Assembly (NCBI GenBank): GCA_028571685.1
Contig: CM053140.1
Location: 59,464,201-59,528,200 of the forward strand
From: Heterohyrax brucei
Lineage: Eukaryota; Chordata; Mammalia; Hyracoidea; Procaviidae
Reading direction: 5' to 3'
Length of the DNA stretch: 64,000 bases
In this document: piece after piece, positions 20,418 to 30,647 of the stretch
How the letters are laid out: every line of letters starts with the position of its first letter
Position numbering within the stretch: position 1 is the first letter of the stretch
Notes under the pieces: model-generated
Databases searched by the model: none
Told to the model about the DNA's origin: nothing
What the model saw: only the letters and a program-made list of their open reading frames with translations
Made by a program: the position numbers and the translations under genes

Positions 20418-21834
20418 GAGGTCTTCTGCAGCAGGTTGCCCAGTGCGGTGTGTTGTTTTATTTCTTGATGGCTGCTTCCGTGAGTGTTGATTGTGGATCC
20501 AAGTAAAATGAAATCCTTGACAACTTCAGGTTCTTCCCCATTAATCATGATGTTGCTTGTTGGTTGAACTGTGAGGATTTTTGTTTTCTTTATGTTGAAA
20601 TGTCATCCATATTGAAAGCTGTAGACTTTTATCTTCATTAGTAAGTGTCTCAAATGCTCCTCACTTTCAGCAAGCAAGGTTGTGTCACTTGCATAGTGCA
20701 GGTTGTTTTTAAGTGTTCCTCCAATCTGATGACACATTCTTCTTCATATAATCCAGCTTCTTTGACTATTTGCTTCAAAAGACAGATTGAACAAGCATGG
20801 TGAAAAGGGCCAACCTGACACACACTGTTCCTGAGTTCAGACTGTGTAGAGTCCCCTTGTTCCGCCTGAATGACTGACTGCCTCTTGATCCGCATACAGG
20901 TTCCTCATGAGCATAATTAAATGCTCTAGAATTGCCATTCTTCACAATGTTATCCATAATTGTTTATGATCTACACAGTCAAATACCTTTGCATAGTCAG
21001 TAAAACACAGGCAGACATCTTCCTGGTATTCTCTGCTTTCAGCCAAGATTCATGTAACAATAGTAATGATACCCGCGGTTCAGTGTCCTCGTCTGAGTCC
21101 AACTCGAGTTTCTGGAGTTCCCTGTTGATGTGCTGCATCAGCTGCTTCTGAATGAGTTTCAGCAAAATTTTACTTGAGTGTGATATTAATGATATTGTCC
21201 CGCAATTTCCACATTCTAGAATATCACCTTTCTTGGGAATAGGCATACATATGGGTCTCTTTCAATCAGCTGACCGGGTAGCTGTGTTCCACAATTTTTG
21301 GCATAGATGAGTGAGCACTTCCAGTGCTACATCTGCTTGTTGAAATATCTCAGTTAGTATTCCATCAATTCCTGGAGCCTTGTTTCCTGCCAAAGCCTTC
21401 AGTGCGGTTTGGACGTCTTCTTTCAGGACCATGGGTTCCTGATCATATGCTACCTTCTGAAATGGTTGAGCCTTAGTCAAGCCTTTTTAGTATAGTGACT
21501 CTTAGTCTTCCATCTTTTTCTGATGCTTCCTGCATTATTTAATATTTTCCCATAGAATCTTTCAATATTGCAACCCCAGGCTTGAATTTTTTTTTCTTCA
21601 GTTCTTTTAGCTTGAGAATTCCTGAGAATTCTTCCCTTTTGGTTTCCTAACTCTAGCTGTTTGTACATGTCACAATACTTGTTCTTCTCCAGGCACCCTC
21701 TGAAACCTTCTTTTCAGTTCTTTTACTTCATCATTCCTTCTGTTTGCTTTAGCTGCTCAGTGCTCAAGAGTAAATTTCAGACTCTTTTCTGATGTCCCTT
21801 TTGTTCTTTTCTTTCCTGTCTTTTTAATGGCAGT

Positions 21835-21999
21835 GGGTATTTTGGCCTTGTTGGCTTTGATATTTTCATCTGGTTGCCCAAGAATATCGGATCTGGTTTA
21901 CACTCCTTTCCAGTAGCTTTATGACTCCTTTTAATCATTGTAATTGTTATTCTAGGGCTTCTTAAATGTATTATACATGGCATCTTTCATTGGTAACCA
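21835..21999 (+). pseudogene. Class I ERV env remnant, transmembrane subunit end
   Basis: From 21856 a frame reads FDIFIWLPKNIG, then an in-frame TGA at 21922-21924, then a strongly hydrophobic membrane-span-like stretch of about 17 residues (LLLIIVIVILGLL), ending at a TAA at 21994-21996. The layout (juxtamembrane segment, membrane span, short tail) is that of a gammaretroviral transmembrane subunit. It is the continuation of the env remnant that ends at 18912; the RTE lies between. Disabled by the stop and the insertions. Confidence 0.65.
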
Positions 22000-22322
22000 A
22001 CGCTTGAAATATCTAGTATTTTCATTTAAGTTAAACTAATTTTTACCAAGCAGACTGCATTTCAGTTCTGAGACCAGACCCTTTTTAGAAAGGCCAAGTT
22101 GCTCCTCGAATATGGCCTTGTCTGCAACCCATACCCCAGCCAGAATCAACTCACCCTGAAGATGAGATGTAAAGCTACAGCAAGACAATGCCTAGTGACT
22201 CTGAGGTTTGACACTTTCAACATTTGGGGCCTGCAATAAACTCACAAAGTTCTTGCAGAAGAAAGGTAACTCCATAGTGAGTGATATCTTGAGTGTTCTG
22301 CACCCCCTAGCGGTGACTTGAT

Positions 22323-22335
22323 AAAAAGAGGGAAA
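22323..22335 (+). promoter_or_regulatory. Polypurine tract of the ERV
   Basis: The run 'aaaaagagggaaa' immediately precedes a TG that opens the proposed LTR. A polypurine tract directly upstream of the 3' LTR is where retroviral plus-strand synthesis is primed. Confidence 0.5.
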
Positions 22336-22337
22336 TG

Positions 22338-22824
22338 TGTTACTGAAACCCCAAACCTGAGTCTTCCGGCAGAAATGGAATGGCTGACCCAGACCTGAAT
22401 CTGGCTCCGTTTTGATTCACTCACTAAGACCTTAGCTCCAGTTCTGCTTTTTGCATGACATTTATGTTTATCTGTAATTTAGGGCTGAAGCACAGCCAGT
22501 TGTTTCAAGATAAGAGGAAGAGACCAGATATAACGTAAATGTTCTCAGAAGAATGATTTGTTGAAGATGTTCCAGAACGTTAATAGAATTACTAATGTGC
22601 ACAGAGATTGTTAAGTCACAGCTTGATGACTCCCTTTGGGGTTTTCGTCTTATACCCCCTCACGCCTGTGAGGACACAGCCTTTACTTACTGCACCCTAT
22701 ACAAACTCTCATTCTCCTCCCACACTTGAGATTATTACTGTACTCTGCCTGAGTGTAATAATAGTGTCTCTGGATTGATGAATCTCTGTCTTCGTCAACA
22801 AAACTCTTCAGTCTCACTTTAACA
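22338..22824 (+). mobile_element. Proposed 3' LTR of the class I ERV remnant
   Basis: About 487 bp from 'tgttactgaaacccc' to 'ctcactttaaca', opening with TG and closing with CA directly after a polypurine tract and downstream of env remnants in the same orientation. The matching 5' LTR is not in the window, so the boundaries rest on these signals and are inferred. Confidence 0.5.
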
Positions 22825-23480
22825 GAGTAGAAGTCTGGTGCCCCTACCATGACCGAGGAGAAATGCTTAAACCAATTCTGTCCTCCATTTTAAAGTAGGT
22901 ATTAACGGGTGAGTGTGGAGGTGACAAGCAATAAATTGATAACTGGTATAAATAGATATACTTTATTGAAATAGAAAGAGTGTGAAATTGGCAGTCAGGA
23001 GACATGGCTGAGAACTTCCAGTGAGTGCCTTCTCTCCTGGACCTCAGTTTCCCATCTGTTAGGTGGAAGCGGCTAGTTGGATGAGAGGAAGTCTAAGTTT
23101 GACCTAATGATGCCTGGCTACAACTTGTTGGACATTTATAGCACCAGAGAGACTAGGAAATGTTGACAAGAGAGCCTCCCCCATGCCGATCATCACCTTT
23201 CTCCCTGGCTCCTGCGGTAGCCTGTACCACGGACACCGCGGAGTCAACCATCATCTCAGCCAGGACTTCCCTGTTCAGAGACTGGGGCTGGTGGCATAAG
23301 AGTCTCCAACCTACTGTCTCTAGCACTCCTAGAGAGGGACTGTCAACAGAGGAAGTGGTGATATTAACAGAAACAGTGGTCACCTTGCAGAGTATTTTTT
23401 CTTCGAATATTTGTATTTTAATGCACCTTCTGTTTTCTGCTCCTATCTCCTATTCGGTATGCTGGTCCTTCCACAAAATC
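22825..23480. other. Unassigned sequence
   Basis: No family recognised. Overlapping frames at 23153-23495 on both strands lack recognisable similarity. Confidence 0.4.
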
Positions 23481-23489
23481 CATTGCCAG

Positions 23490-23650
23490 CTGTGATAACA
23501 ATTTTAACACCATTAACCTCCTTATTGCTCTTGTCAACATTCATCACGGTCACCACAATATTCATCATCGTCATCATCACCGTCCTCCTCCTTCTGATCA
23601 TCACCATTACATCATTGTCACAAACACCATCATCACCATCTTTATCACCA
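23490..23650. repeat. Degenerate CAT/CAC trinucleotide-rich stretch
   Basis: Imperfect triplet-rich DNA ('catcatcgtcatcatcac', 'tcatcaccattacatc'). It explains the low-complexity open frames on both strands here. Confidence 0.8.
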
Positions 23651-23790
23651 CTGCCATCTGTCGAGCACCTCAAAGGGGCCAGGCACTGTGCTGAGTACTT
23701 ACATAGTCTATTAAACAGCCCAGTGTAGTAGGTATTGGCTCTAAACCAAAGATGACAACACTGAAGATCAGAAATGTAAAGTGGCCCCGA
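23650..23790 (-). repeat. MIR
   Basis: The plus strand reads 'ggccaggcactgtgctgag' followed by 'tgtagtaggtattggc', the complement of a MIR 3' half. Confidence 0.7.
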
Positions 23791-24194
23791 GATAGAAGGG
23801 CTAATAAAAAGAAAGACCCAGGTCTATCTGATCACAAAAGCTAAACTTTGTCTCTTGCCCCTCTCCTTCCTGAGAGTTGACCTCTGCTTTACACCTCCAG
23901 TGGCAGGAAGCTTATTACCTCTATTGCTAAGCACGCTTTGTGCCTGATTCATGGTTGTAATTCTGAACTTTGAGGGCATGCAAAAGGGGCCCAACTTCTG
24001 GTCCGGTGACAGGCTTTCTGAGTTTGGAGATCAGCTTTTGGGTCTACTCAAGCCTCTTCTTTTTTTTTTTTTTTTGCAGGGGGATGAATTTCCCATTCTT
24101 TCAATAATTCCACGTGCAAGTGATCACTCCTTATATTTGTTGTTCCCACGCTATCCACTTGGATTTCTGTGATCTCTCTTCCACTGGTAACTTT

Positions 24195-24945
24195 TCTTCT
24201 GCCACAGTAGTCTTCTTAAAACACATATCACATTGCATTGCTCTTCACTCAAAACCATGCAGCGGATTCCCCCAACATTAAAAATAACATCCAGCCCTTA
24301 CTGTGACCTCGGACCCTAAATGACCTTCCTCCTGCCAACTTCTCATATCTAATTTTCTACTCCTCTCCCCATGCACACTCACTTGACTGCAGCCATACTC
24401 GCCTCTCCTCTGTTCCTTGAACATAACATGCTCATTCCCAGCTGAAGGCCTTTGCACCTATCTATTCCATATGACGGGAATGTACAAGGCTCTCTCTGTG
24501 ACTTCACTCAGTTCTCTGCTCTAATGTCACATCCTCAAACCTTCTCTAGCCACTTTCTCTAATATAGCCCCCTCATCTCTAGTCCTTTCTTTGCAGAACT
24601 TAGCAAAGTTATCTACTTATCTGTTAATTATCTGTCTCCCTTGTTAGGATGTAAACCCCAGGAGAGGAGGGACTTTTGTCAGTCTTCTTCACTTCTTTGT
24701 CTTTAGTGTCTAGGAGAGGACCCAGAACATAGGAACAAACAAAATGAACAACAAAAGGTAACCCATTGCTGTCAAATTGATTCTGACTCACAGCAACCCT
24801 ATAGGATAGAAGAGAACTCCTTCATGGGTTTTCCAAGGAGTGGTTAGTAGATTGGAACTGCTGACCCTTTGGTTAGCAGTTATGCTCCTAACCACTGTGC
24901 CACCAGGGCTCCCAGAACATAGTAGATACCTTATAAAGCTATTCC
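24195..24945 (+). mobile_element. L2 LINE 3' end split by a SINE
   Basis: Plus-oriented L2 ('gctgaaggcctttgcacc', 'atgtaaaccccaggagagg', 'gacccagaacatag'). It is interrupted by an AfroSINE at 24733-24910 and ends with 'agtagataccttataaag'. Confidence 0.85.
24733..24910 (-). repeat. AfroSINE with perfect 12-bp target duplication
   Basis: Minus-oriented full-length AfroSINE ('cccattgctgtcaaattgat' to 'gtgccaccagggct'). It is flanked by the identical 'cccagaacatag' at 24721-24732 and 24911-24922. Inserted in an L2. Confidence 0.95.
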
Positions 24946-25104
24946 ATGTGCCCTTCTCAGGCTAGACAGAAAGTTCATCTTGTCCATGACTGTCTTGAGG
25001 TGTGATTCTTAGGAATGGCACAAGGATCTGAGCCTTCTGGTTGAACAGAACTCTCACCTCTGTTTTTGTAGACACAGTAGCTCTGTTTACATGGCTGGAC
25101 ACAT

Positions 25105-25385
25105 CAGGATGTGCACTGAGGATATTGGCTTTAGAGTTACATGTGGCAAGTTTCAAATATAAACACTGCCACTTATAGCTCTTTATTATTTCGCTTCTCT
25201 GAGCCACAGTTTCCTTTTGTGTAAAGCCAAGCCAAGTGCCGTCGAGTCGGATCCGACCTTTTGTATAAAGTGATGTTAATAATACAACCTTTCAAACTTG
25301 GTCTGAGGAGAAAGATCACGTGAGTACCCAGTGCAGAGTAAGTATTTGGTAATGAGTGACTATTAACATTATTGTCATTCTTAAA
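25105..25385 (+). repeat. MIR containing a 30-bp micro-insertion
   Basis: MIR-like sequence (near 'gcttctctgagccacagttt' and 'agtaagtatttggtaatg') interrupted at 25227-25256 by a scrap of SINE/RTE tail flanked by a 14-bp duplication. Confidence 0.65.
25227..25256 (-). repeat. 30-bp SINE/RTE tail insertion with target duplication
   Basis: The insert contains 'gtgccgtcgagtcggatcc', the complement of the shared AfroSINE/RTE 3' tail. The flanks are 'ccttttgtgtaaag' (25213-25226) and 'ccttttgtataaag' (25257-25270), a 14-bp duplication with one difference. An extreme 5' truncation. Confidence 0.8.
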
Positions 25386-25790
25386 TATTATGAATTGAAT
25401 TGTGTTCTTTCAAGAGAAACATGGAAGTCCTAACCTCTGTATCTGTAAATATGATCCTGTTTTGAAATTGAGTTGGCATCGACTTAACAGCATTGCTTTT
25501 TTTTTTTGTTGCTGTGTTAAAAGAGTATGGCGGGTCCTAACCCTATCCACTTTTGAGTGGTGTCTTACAAAGCAGGACACAGACACAAAGAGACATACAC
25601 ATGGCGGAAAACACCACATGAAGACAGGCACACATGACAGATGCATCTATAAGCCCAGGAATGCCAAGGATGGCTGGCAGCTACTAGAAACTGAAATAGA
25701 CAAAGCGGGACCTTTCCCTAGAGCCATGCTCTGAATTCAGACGTCTAACCTCCAAAAATGTTCTTAAGGTCATCCACATGTGATTTCTTT
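25386..25790 (+). mobile_element. Older MaLR-type LTR
   Basis: Begins 'ttatgaattgaattgtgttc' and contains 'acacatggcggaaaacacc', 'ggaatgccaaggatggc' and 'cagacgtctaacctcc', features of MLT1-like LTRs. A short SINE-tail scrap ('gttggcatcgacttaacagc') with a T-run sits at 25468-25512. The end may resume at 26355-26398 ('cagcactaggtaactaag'). Confidence 0.65.
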
Positions 25791-25814
25791 TCTTTTCTTT
25801 TTTGCTGTTGATGG

Positions 25815-26355
25815 CAGTGTTACCATAAAACATGGATTCACGCCACCTGCCACAAAGCCAGTCCTGAAACACGGATGAGGCAAGAGACCAAGAGGTTTGT
25901 TTGTATACCAGTGTACAAGCGATGGGTGAATCCGAGTCGTCAGAGCCTGTCTGCCTTCTTCAGTCAGGCTGGGAATTTTTATTGGGTTGGTAAGGGTTAA
26001 CATTACTTGTGGGGGATGGAAGAATGTGGGCAATTTGTCAAGGGGAGTCCCATGTCTCATGTCCTTAGAAGATTTATCCAGAGACAGGCATCTGGGGCCC
26101 AGAGGTGTCTGGAACCTGGTGTGGGGTGAGTGGAGGGGATCATCCAGAGGTTCTTAGTGGTGGGGGTCTGGACTGGCACCACCACCTGTTTTCATGATCC
26201 TAAGACAAAACAGCTGTAAAGATGTTATCTCTGCATCACTTCCCCTCCTCTCTGTCTCAGTTAAAGTTCCCTGGAGTTAGATAGTGCTGGAATGGAAAGC
26301 CAAGACTTTAAGAAAAACAGGTATACATGGAAAGCACTGGAGTGGGTCCTGGTTC
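25815..26355 (-). mobile_element. Possible ERV LTR
   Basis: Appears inserted between the body and the end of the LTR at 25386. On the minus strand it has an AATAAA-type signal ('aataaaaattcccagcc') about 160 bp from the edge at 25818, as in an LTR. Boundaries and target duplication could not be confirmed. Confidence 0.35.
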
Positions 26356-26398
26356 ATTCTTCTATGCCACCTACATCAGCAGCACTAGGTAACTAAGA

Positions 26399-26612
26399 AG
26401 AAGCCTGGTGTCCCAGTGGTTAAGTGCTCAGTTGTTAAGAGCAAGGCTGGCCACAGGAACCCACCAAAGGCTTGTTAGGAGAACAGACCTTGTGATCTGT
26501 TCCCATAAAGATTACAGCCTAGGACATGTTATGGGGCAGTTCCACTCTGTCCTACAGAGTCACTATGAGTGGAATTGACTTGAAGGCGCACAACAACAGC
26601 AACAACAACAAT
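26399..26612 (+). repeat. AfroSINE, long form with (CAA)n tail
   Basis: Starts 'aagcctggtgtcccagtggt', includes the extra middle segment 'cataaagattacagcctagg', and ends 'ggaattgacttgaaggcg' plus 'cacaacaacagcaacaacaa'. The tail is that of the RTE rather than the 'tttggtttt' tail of the short form. Confidence 0.85.
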
Positions 26613-26744
26613 GTGACTAAGATATTAAGCTAACTAGGCTTTGGGGAACTTCCTCCCATAGAGAAAGCCTTGGATAGGAAATGACTGGACTAAGGTGGAG
26701 GGCAGTGCTGGAATCAGTTCATACTGGTTGAAACACCTGTTAAG

Positions 26745-26900
26745 AACTTGTGTTGCTAACAAGTTCCCTGCTGAGGATTTGTATTTCCACACCAGATATA
26801 CTGATCAGAATCTACATCTTAACAAGACCCCCAGATGATTCTTTTATGTAAGTTCCTGGGAACTTGTTAGAAATGCAGATCATCAGCAAGGGTTTGGATG
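26745..26900. repeat. MER5-like hAT DNA transposon fragment
   Basis: Contains 'atcttaacaagacccccag' and 'gaacttgttagaaatgcag', recognisable as MER5-type non-autonomous hAT sequence. Edges approximate. Confidence 0.5.
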
Positions 26901-27875
26901 AGAATGAACAGGTTGGAAGCCCCGACTGGTGGAAGGTGTGACAGTAGAGGTGACATGAGAGACACATCAGCCCGTGGGTTCACACCATGCTCCCAGTCAC
27001 CTCGCATCTCAAGGCCAGTTTCCCTCCCCTGTACCTGAGCTGCTGACTTATTTTGCGCTGTATGTTTAATTCACCTTTGCATATTAAATCCCATCACATG
27101 TGTCTCAATCAGCAGCTCTGCCCTGCAGGAATTTCTTTTCCACTATGCTCCAACATGCTCACTCTTCCTCCAGGAACCTGTCATGTGCAAATCTGAAGAG
27201 TGTTTCCCCAGTGCAGTTGCTGCTAATGATGCCCAGCATCTTTTTCCTCCCTTGGTGGACTGAAGGCTCCTGAGAGGCAGGGATTGCAGCTGACGCTATA
27301 CAAAACTCTTCCCGAAAGCTACAGCCTTGTCCAGAGGAGCACACTGGTATTGCCGGTTGGAGAGAAGCGATGGTGTTAACAGAAGGAGCTGGAATGTCCT
27401 AACTGTCCAACAAATTCTTCAAAAAAAAAAAAATTATTGTGCTTTAAGTGACAGTCTGCAATCCAAGTTGATTTGCCATATAAAGCCCGACACCTACACT
27501 GCCATGCAACTCTAAGGGCTTTCTCCACCCTGGAACAGCACACTCCTCCTTTCTACCCTGTACTTCCCATGTCCATTCAGCCAGTTCCTGTTCCCTTCCA
27601 CCTTCTCATTTCACCTCTGGGCAGGAGCTGCTCAGACAGCCTCACATATATATTTAAACCATGAAGCACGTCATTTGCCAACATCACTCTACATCTTAGA
27701 GACAAGTCCAACCTTGTCTGAAGAGTTGGCTTTGGTACCGTCAACAAGTTCTTTAGATTAGCAGATGCTGGAGTCTGAAGTCACTAGAATAGGTTGCATC
27801 CCCTGGCTGGTGCAGAAATCAAGGCACAGAAAGGCAGTGTGTGAATAGAACCTGTGCATTACAGATCCAAAGATC
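26901..27875. other. Unassigned sequence
   Basis: Contains an A-run at 27420-27433. No gene or named repeat recognised; the short frames have no similarity. Confidence 0.4.
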
Positions 27876-27879
27876 CATA

Positions 27880-28260
27880 CCAACCCTGTTTCATATGAAG
27901 AAATTGAGATTCCGAAACAGGAAGTGTGTTTCCCAAGGTCACTTAGCCCAAGTGACTTGGTCCATAATATCTACCCCCTTTCTGTGTCCACTCTACCCAC
28001 GAGGAATCCTGGGGTGGGAATGGGCTGGGCTTATGCATCTGTACTAAATTCTCAGCAGGAGTGTGTCTCCTCTGTCCTTGTCTCTGCTGTGTGTTCATGT
28101 ATTGAGCACTTTGAGCACACTTGGCACCACATGTCGTTTCATCTCGTCAACATTTCATTTATCCTAACAGGATTGTCCCATTTTACGGATGAGAAACCGA
28201 AGCTCAGAGAAGGTGGCTGACTCACCCAGAGTATTACAGCTGGAACTCTTTTAACCACCT
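27880..28260 (-). repeat. Two MIR fragments
   Basis: Complementary MIR signatures at 27890-27965 ('ttcccaaggtcacttagc') and 28090-28250 ('cccattttacggatgagaaa'). Confidence 0.65.
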
Positions 28261-28504
28261 TTAATGTACGTGGAGTGTCACAGTGGAACCCTTTTAACCA
28301 CATGTCCTGCTTGCTGGTTTTTCACAGCACTGACCAGGCCCTGATAGTCCGTTATATACTAATCCGTTTTTTGTCTGCCCTCTCTTTTTTTTCCTTTGTA
28401 TAAATTCCAGGCAAGCAAAGGTTTCTGTCTGTCTTGTTTGTCCCAGTATCCTCAGTTTCCAGCACATGGCAGGGGCTTAATAAATACATTTGAATAAATA
28501 AATG

Positions 28505-28870
28505 TGGATTAGGCTGGGTTCTTTAGAGAAGCAGAACCAGACGAGTGTGTCTGTCTGCCTATTTATCCATCTATCTAGAGAAATTTTTCTCAAGGAAATG
28601 GATCATGTGGCTATGGAGGGTGGTGAGTTCCAAGTTCACGGGGCAGGCATTAGGCTGGAGGCTTCTCCTGACTCATGCAGCTGCAGGGGCTGATGAAACC
28701 AAGAGCAGCAGATCAGAGAGCAGATTGGCGTCTCATGGGCTGTGGAGGCTGACACATTCAAGAATGACAGGTAAGATGGTACGCTGCTGGCTCACAGGCT
28801 TTGGAGGTGGACGAATCCAAGGTTGGACTGACGAATTCAAGACTGACAGGTAAGACAACTGGCCATTGAT
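28505..28870. repeat. Interspersed repeat with internal duplication, family not named
   Basis: Begins 'ggctgggttctttagagaag', includes 'gaaatggatcatgtggctat', then two related units each containing a 'gctcacaggct'-type segment and ending 'gacaggtaag' (to about 28774 and 28854). Likely an afrotherian repeat; not assigned. Confidence 0.4.
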
Positions 28871-28929
28871 TCATGTCCCCAAGAACTGGAGGTCAGATTA
28901 TGATGAGCCAGCTTTGCCAGAATGTCTAT

Positions 28930-29060
28930 GTGTGCATGTGTGTGTAGTAATATATATAGTATATAACATACTATATATAGTATATACTATACTACATATC
29001 AAGCCAAAGTATATAGTATATGTTATATATAGTATACACTAACTATACATATACACATAC
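28930..29060. repeat. AT-rich palindromic microsatellite
   Basis: Dominated by 'tatatatagtatat' units in both orientations, with a (TG)n start. Self-complementary segments could form cruciforms. Confidence 0.85.
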
Positions 29061-29062
29061 AC

Positions 29063-29215
29063 TAAAACCCACTGCTGTTGAGTCTAACTCATAGCAACCA
29101 TACAGGTCAGAGGAGAACTGCCCCATAGAGTTTCCAAGGAGCACCTGGTAGATTTACTGCTGACCTTTTGGTTAGAAGTTATAGCACTTAACCACTATGC
29201 TACCAGGGTTTCTGA
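29063..29215 (-). repeat. AfroSINE
   Basis: Minus-oriented full-length copy ('cccactgctgttgagtctaa' to 'gctaccagggtttct'). Confidence 0.95.
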
Positions 29216-29219
29216 GATA

Positions 29220-29788
29220 TGTATTTCTGACAATTAAGTTCGTGACCTCATCCTAGAAAAAGTGTTACATACCTCATTGCTAAATATCATTACAGTCAAC
29301 ATCTTTGAAGTACTCCCTTTGGGAAGTTATGCACTGATGACAGTGCCTACCTAATCCACCCTTCAAAGCAATTTTGGAACTTTTGTTCTGGAATGGCCAT
29401 CAGAGCTATTGTCGTATTACCCTGATGTCCTGAATGTCATCAAAATGTCTTCCTCTCAATATTTCCTTTATCTTCAGGTAAAGAAAAAGTCACTGGGGGC
29501 TAGATCAGGTGAGTAAGGGCAGATATTCCAATACAATTATTTCCTTGCTGGCTAAAAACTCCCTCATAGACAACTATACAATTAAATTTGCGAACCTGCC
29601 ACTGTGCCACCGTGCACAACAGCTATTCCAGAAAGAGTTCCAAAACTGCTACAAAGGGTGGACTAGGCCCTGGCATCGGTGCACAGTTTGCCAAGGGGAG
29701 TACTTCAAAGGTGACCATGGTGATATTAAGCTGTGAGGTATGTAGTACTTAGAACAATTAAGTTCATGGACATAGTTGTTGGACTTTG
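29220..29788 (-). mobile_element. Internally deleted mariner, second copy
   Basis: A 569-bp relative of the element at 4702-5243 in opposite orientation, between TA dinucleotides at 29218-29219 and 29789-29790. The left end reads 'cctcattgctaaatatcatt' and 'gggaagttatgcactgatg'; the complement of the right end matches. The complement near 29460-29515 corresponds to the same transposase catalytic remnant ('gtgactttttctttacctg'). It ends about 24 bp from a PTPRU-like exon. Confidence 0.85.
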
Positions 29789-29811
29789 TACACACACATA
29801 AGCCCCACTCA

Positions 29812-29964
29812 TGGAACTCACTTCCATAACAGAGGAGCTACTCACAGGGTCACGTCAGTGTGGATCATCTCCTTGTGGGTGGCCTGGAAGATGATGACAA
29901 GAATGGTGGTGTCTCTACACAGGCAGGACTCAAGGTCTGTATCATGGACCAAGATGTGCTGTTC
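29812..29964 (-). pseudogene. PTPRU: PTPRU-like pseudogene, exon from the end of phosphatase domain 1
   Basis: On the minus strand a good acceptor (pyrimidine-rich 'cttcctgttccag') is followed by codons reading EQHILVHDTDLESCLCRDTT and then FQATHKEMIH. This corresponds to the segment just after the signature loop of the first phosphatase domain of R2B receptor tyrosine phosphatases (EQYxFIHDAILEACLCG in the family). The frame then meets two in-frame stops (TGA) within about 12 codons, and the original donor position near 29812 no longer reads GT. It is the 3'-most recognisable exon; a mariner abuts it. The next upstream recognisable exon is at 30648. Clearly non-functional. Confidence 0.75.
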
Positions 29965-30149
29965 CTGGAACAGGAAGGGGAGGATGTGAGGACTGGGGAG
30001 GGAATGGGAGCCTGGAGATTTCCACGGAGGGCACCAGTGGGATAGAAGGAAGATGGAGCAAGATGAGGGTTGAGGCCGGTATGGTGGGCTGTGGTGGAGT
30101 CCAACCACATTCTCTGTAGCTTAGACCAAACCTACTGAACCAATCTACC

Positions 30150-30342
30150 ACAGCTGGTGCAAACACTTAACACACTCAGCTGCTAACCAAAAGTTTGGAG
30201 GTTTGAGTCTAGCCAGAGGAAGCTGAGAGGAAAACTTACAAAAAAAATCAGCCACTGAAAAAACTGTGGAGCACTGTTCTACTGATACAGATGGTGTCAC
30301 TATGAACTGGAATGTACTCAATGGCAACTGTTTTTTGTTTTC
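30150..30342 (+). repeat. AfroSINE, diverged
   Basis: Contains 'gctgctaaccaaaagtttgg' (B-box region) and 'tatgaactggaatgtactca' (tail). Lies in the interval between two PTPRU-like exons. Confidence 0.8.
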
Positions 30343-30399
30343 CATTGTGGGTGAATGTGTAGGTCAGCATATAAGGAATAAGGATAACTACAGTGATAC

Positions 30400-30560
30400 T
30401 CTCGCCATTCATTAAGTACCCAATACAGGCTAAGTGCTTTTACATTCTTGATCTCATATTTTGTCTCTTAACAATTCTGTGAGAGGCCGGGGGAGGGGCG
30501 CATACCATGGTCTGAGAAGGGAGGTGACCAGCCCAAGGTGGCACACCTGTTGAGTAGGGG
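30400..30560 (-). repeat. MIR
   Basis: Complement of MIR ('ctaagtgcttttacattc', 'agcccaaggtggcacacc'). Lies between two PTPRU-like exons. Confidence 0.65.
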
Positions 30561-30647
30561 CATGGAATGCAAACCTCAGCGTGTCTAGATACAGTGAGGC
30601 GATGGCACAAAGTACTAAGGGTAAGGTTAGGGTTTAGGTTGGCTTAC

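Larger units (their letters stand above)
18913..21830 (-). mobile_element. RTE-class LINE, RT domain to 3' end, with two nested insertions
   Basis: Minus-oriented RTE. Its 3' end is on the left ('gactcatagtgaccctgtgt'), and the reverse transcriptase region is on the right: minus frames at 20971-21246 (PIPKKGDILECGNCGTISLI) and 21262-21480 (ALKALAGNKAPGIDGI) are typical RTE RT motifs. The endonuclease is missing; the element ends in the linker near 21830. It carries a MaLR LTR (19127-19640) and an L1 (19951-20417), and it sits inside the class I ERV envelope remnant. Frameshifted throughout. Confidence 0.9.

Noticed and set aside
22825-22860. 'tctggtgcccctaccatgac' after the LTR at 22824, first read as a primer binding site of a 5' LTR
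   Set aside because: The polypurine tract directly before the LTR and the env remnants upstream make it a 3' LTR; the motif matches no tRNA end I can name, so it is not called.
26399-26612. Functional tRNA gene in the SINE head
   Set aside because: A and B boxes are tRNA-like but there is no cloverleaf-forming 3' half; the sequence continues into the SINE body and RTE-like tail, and the copy is one of many.
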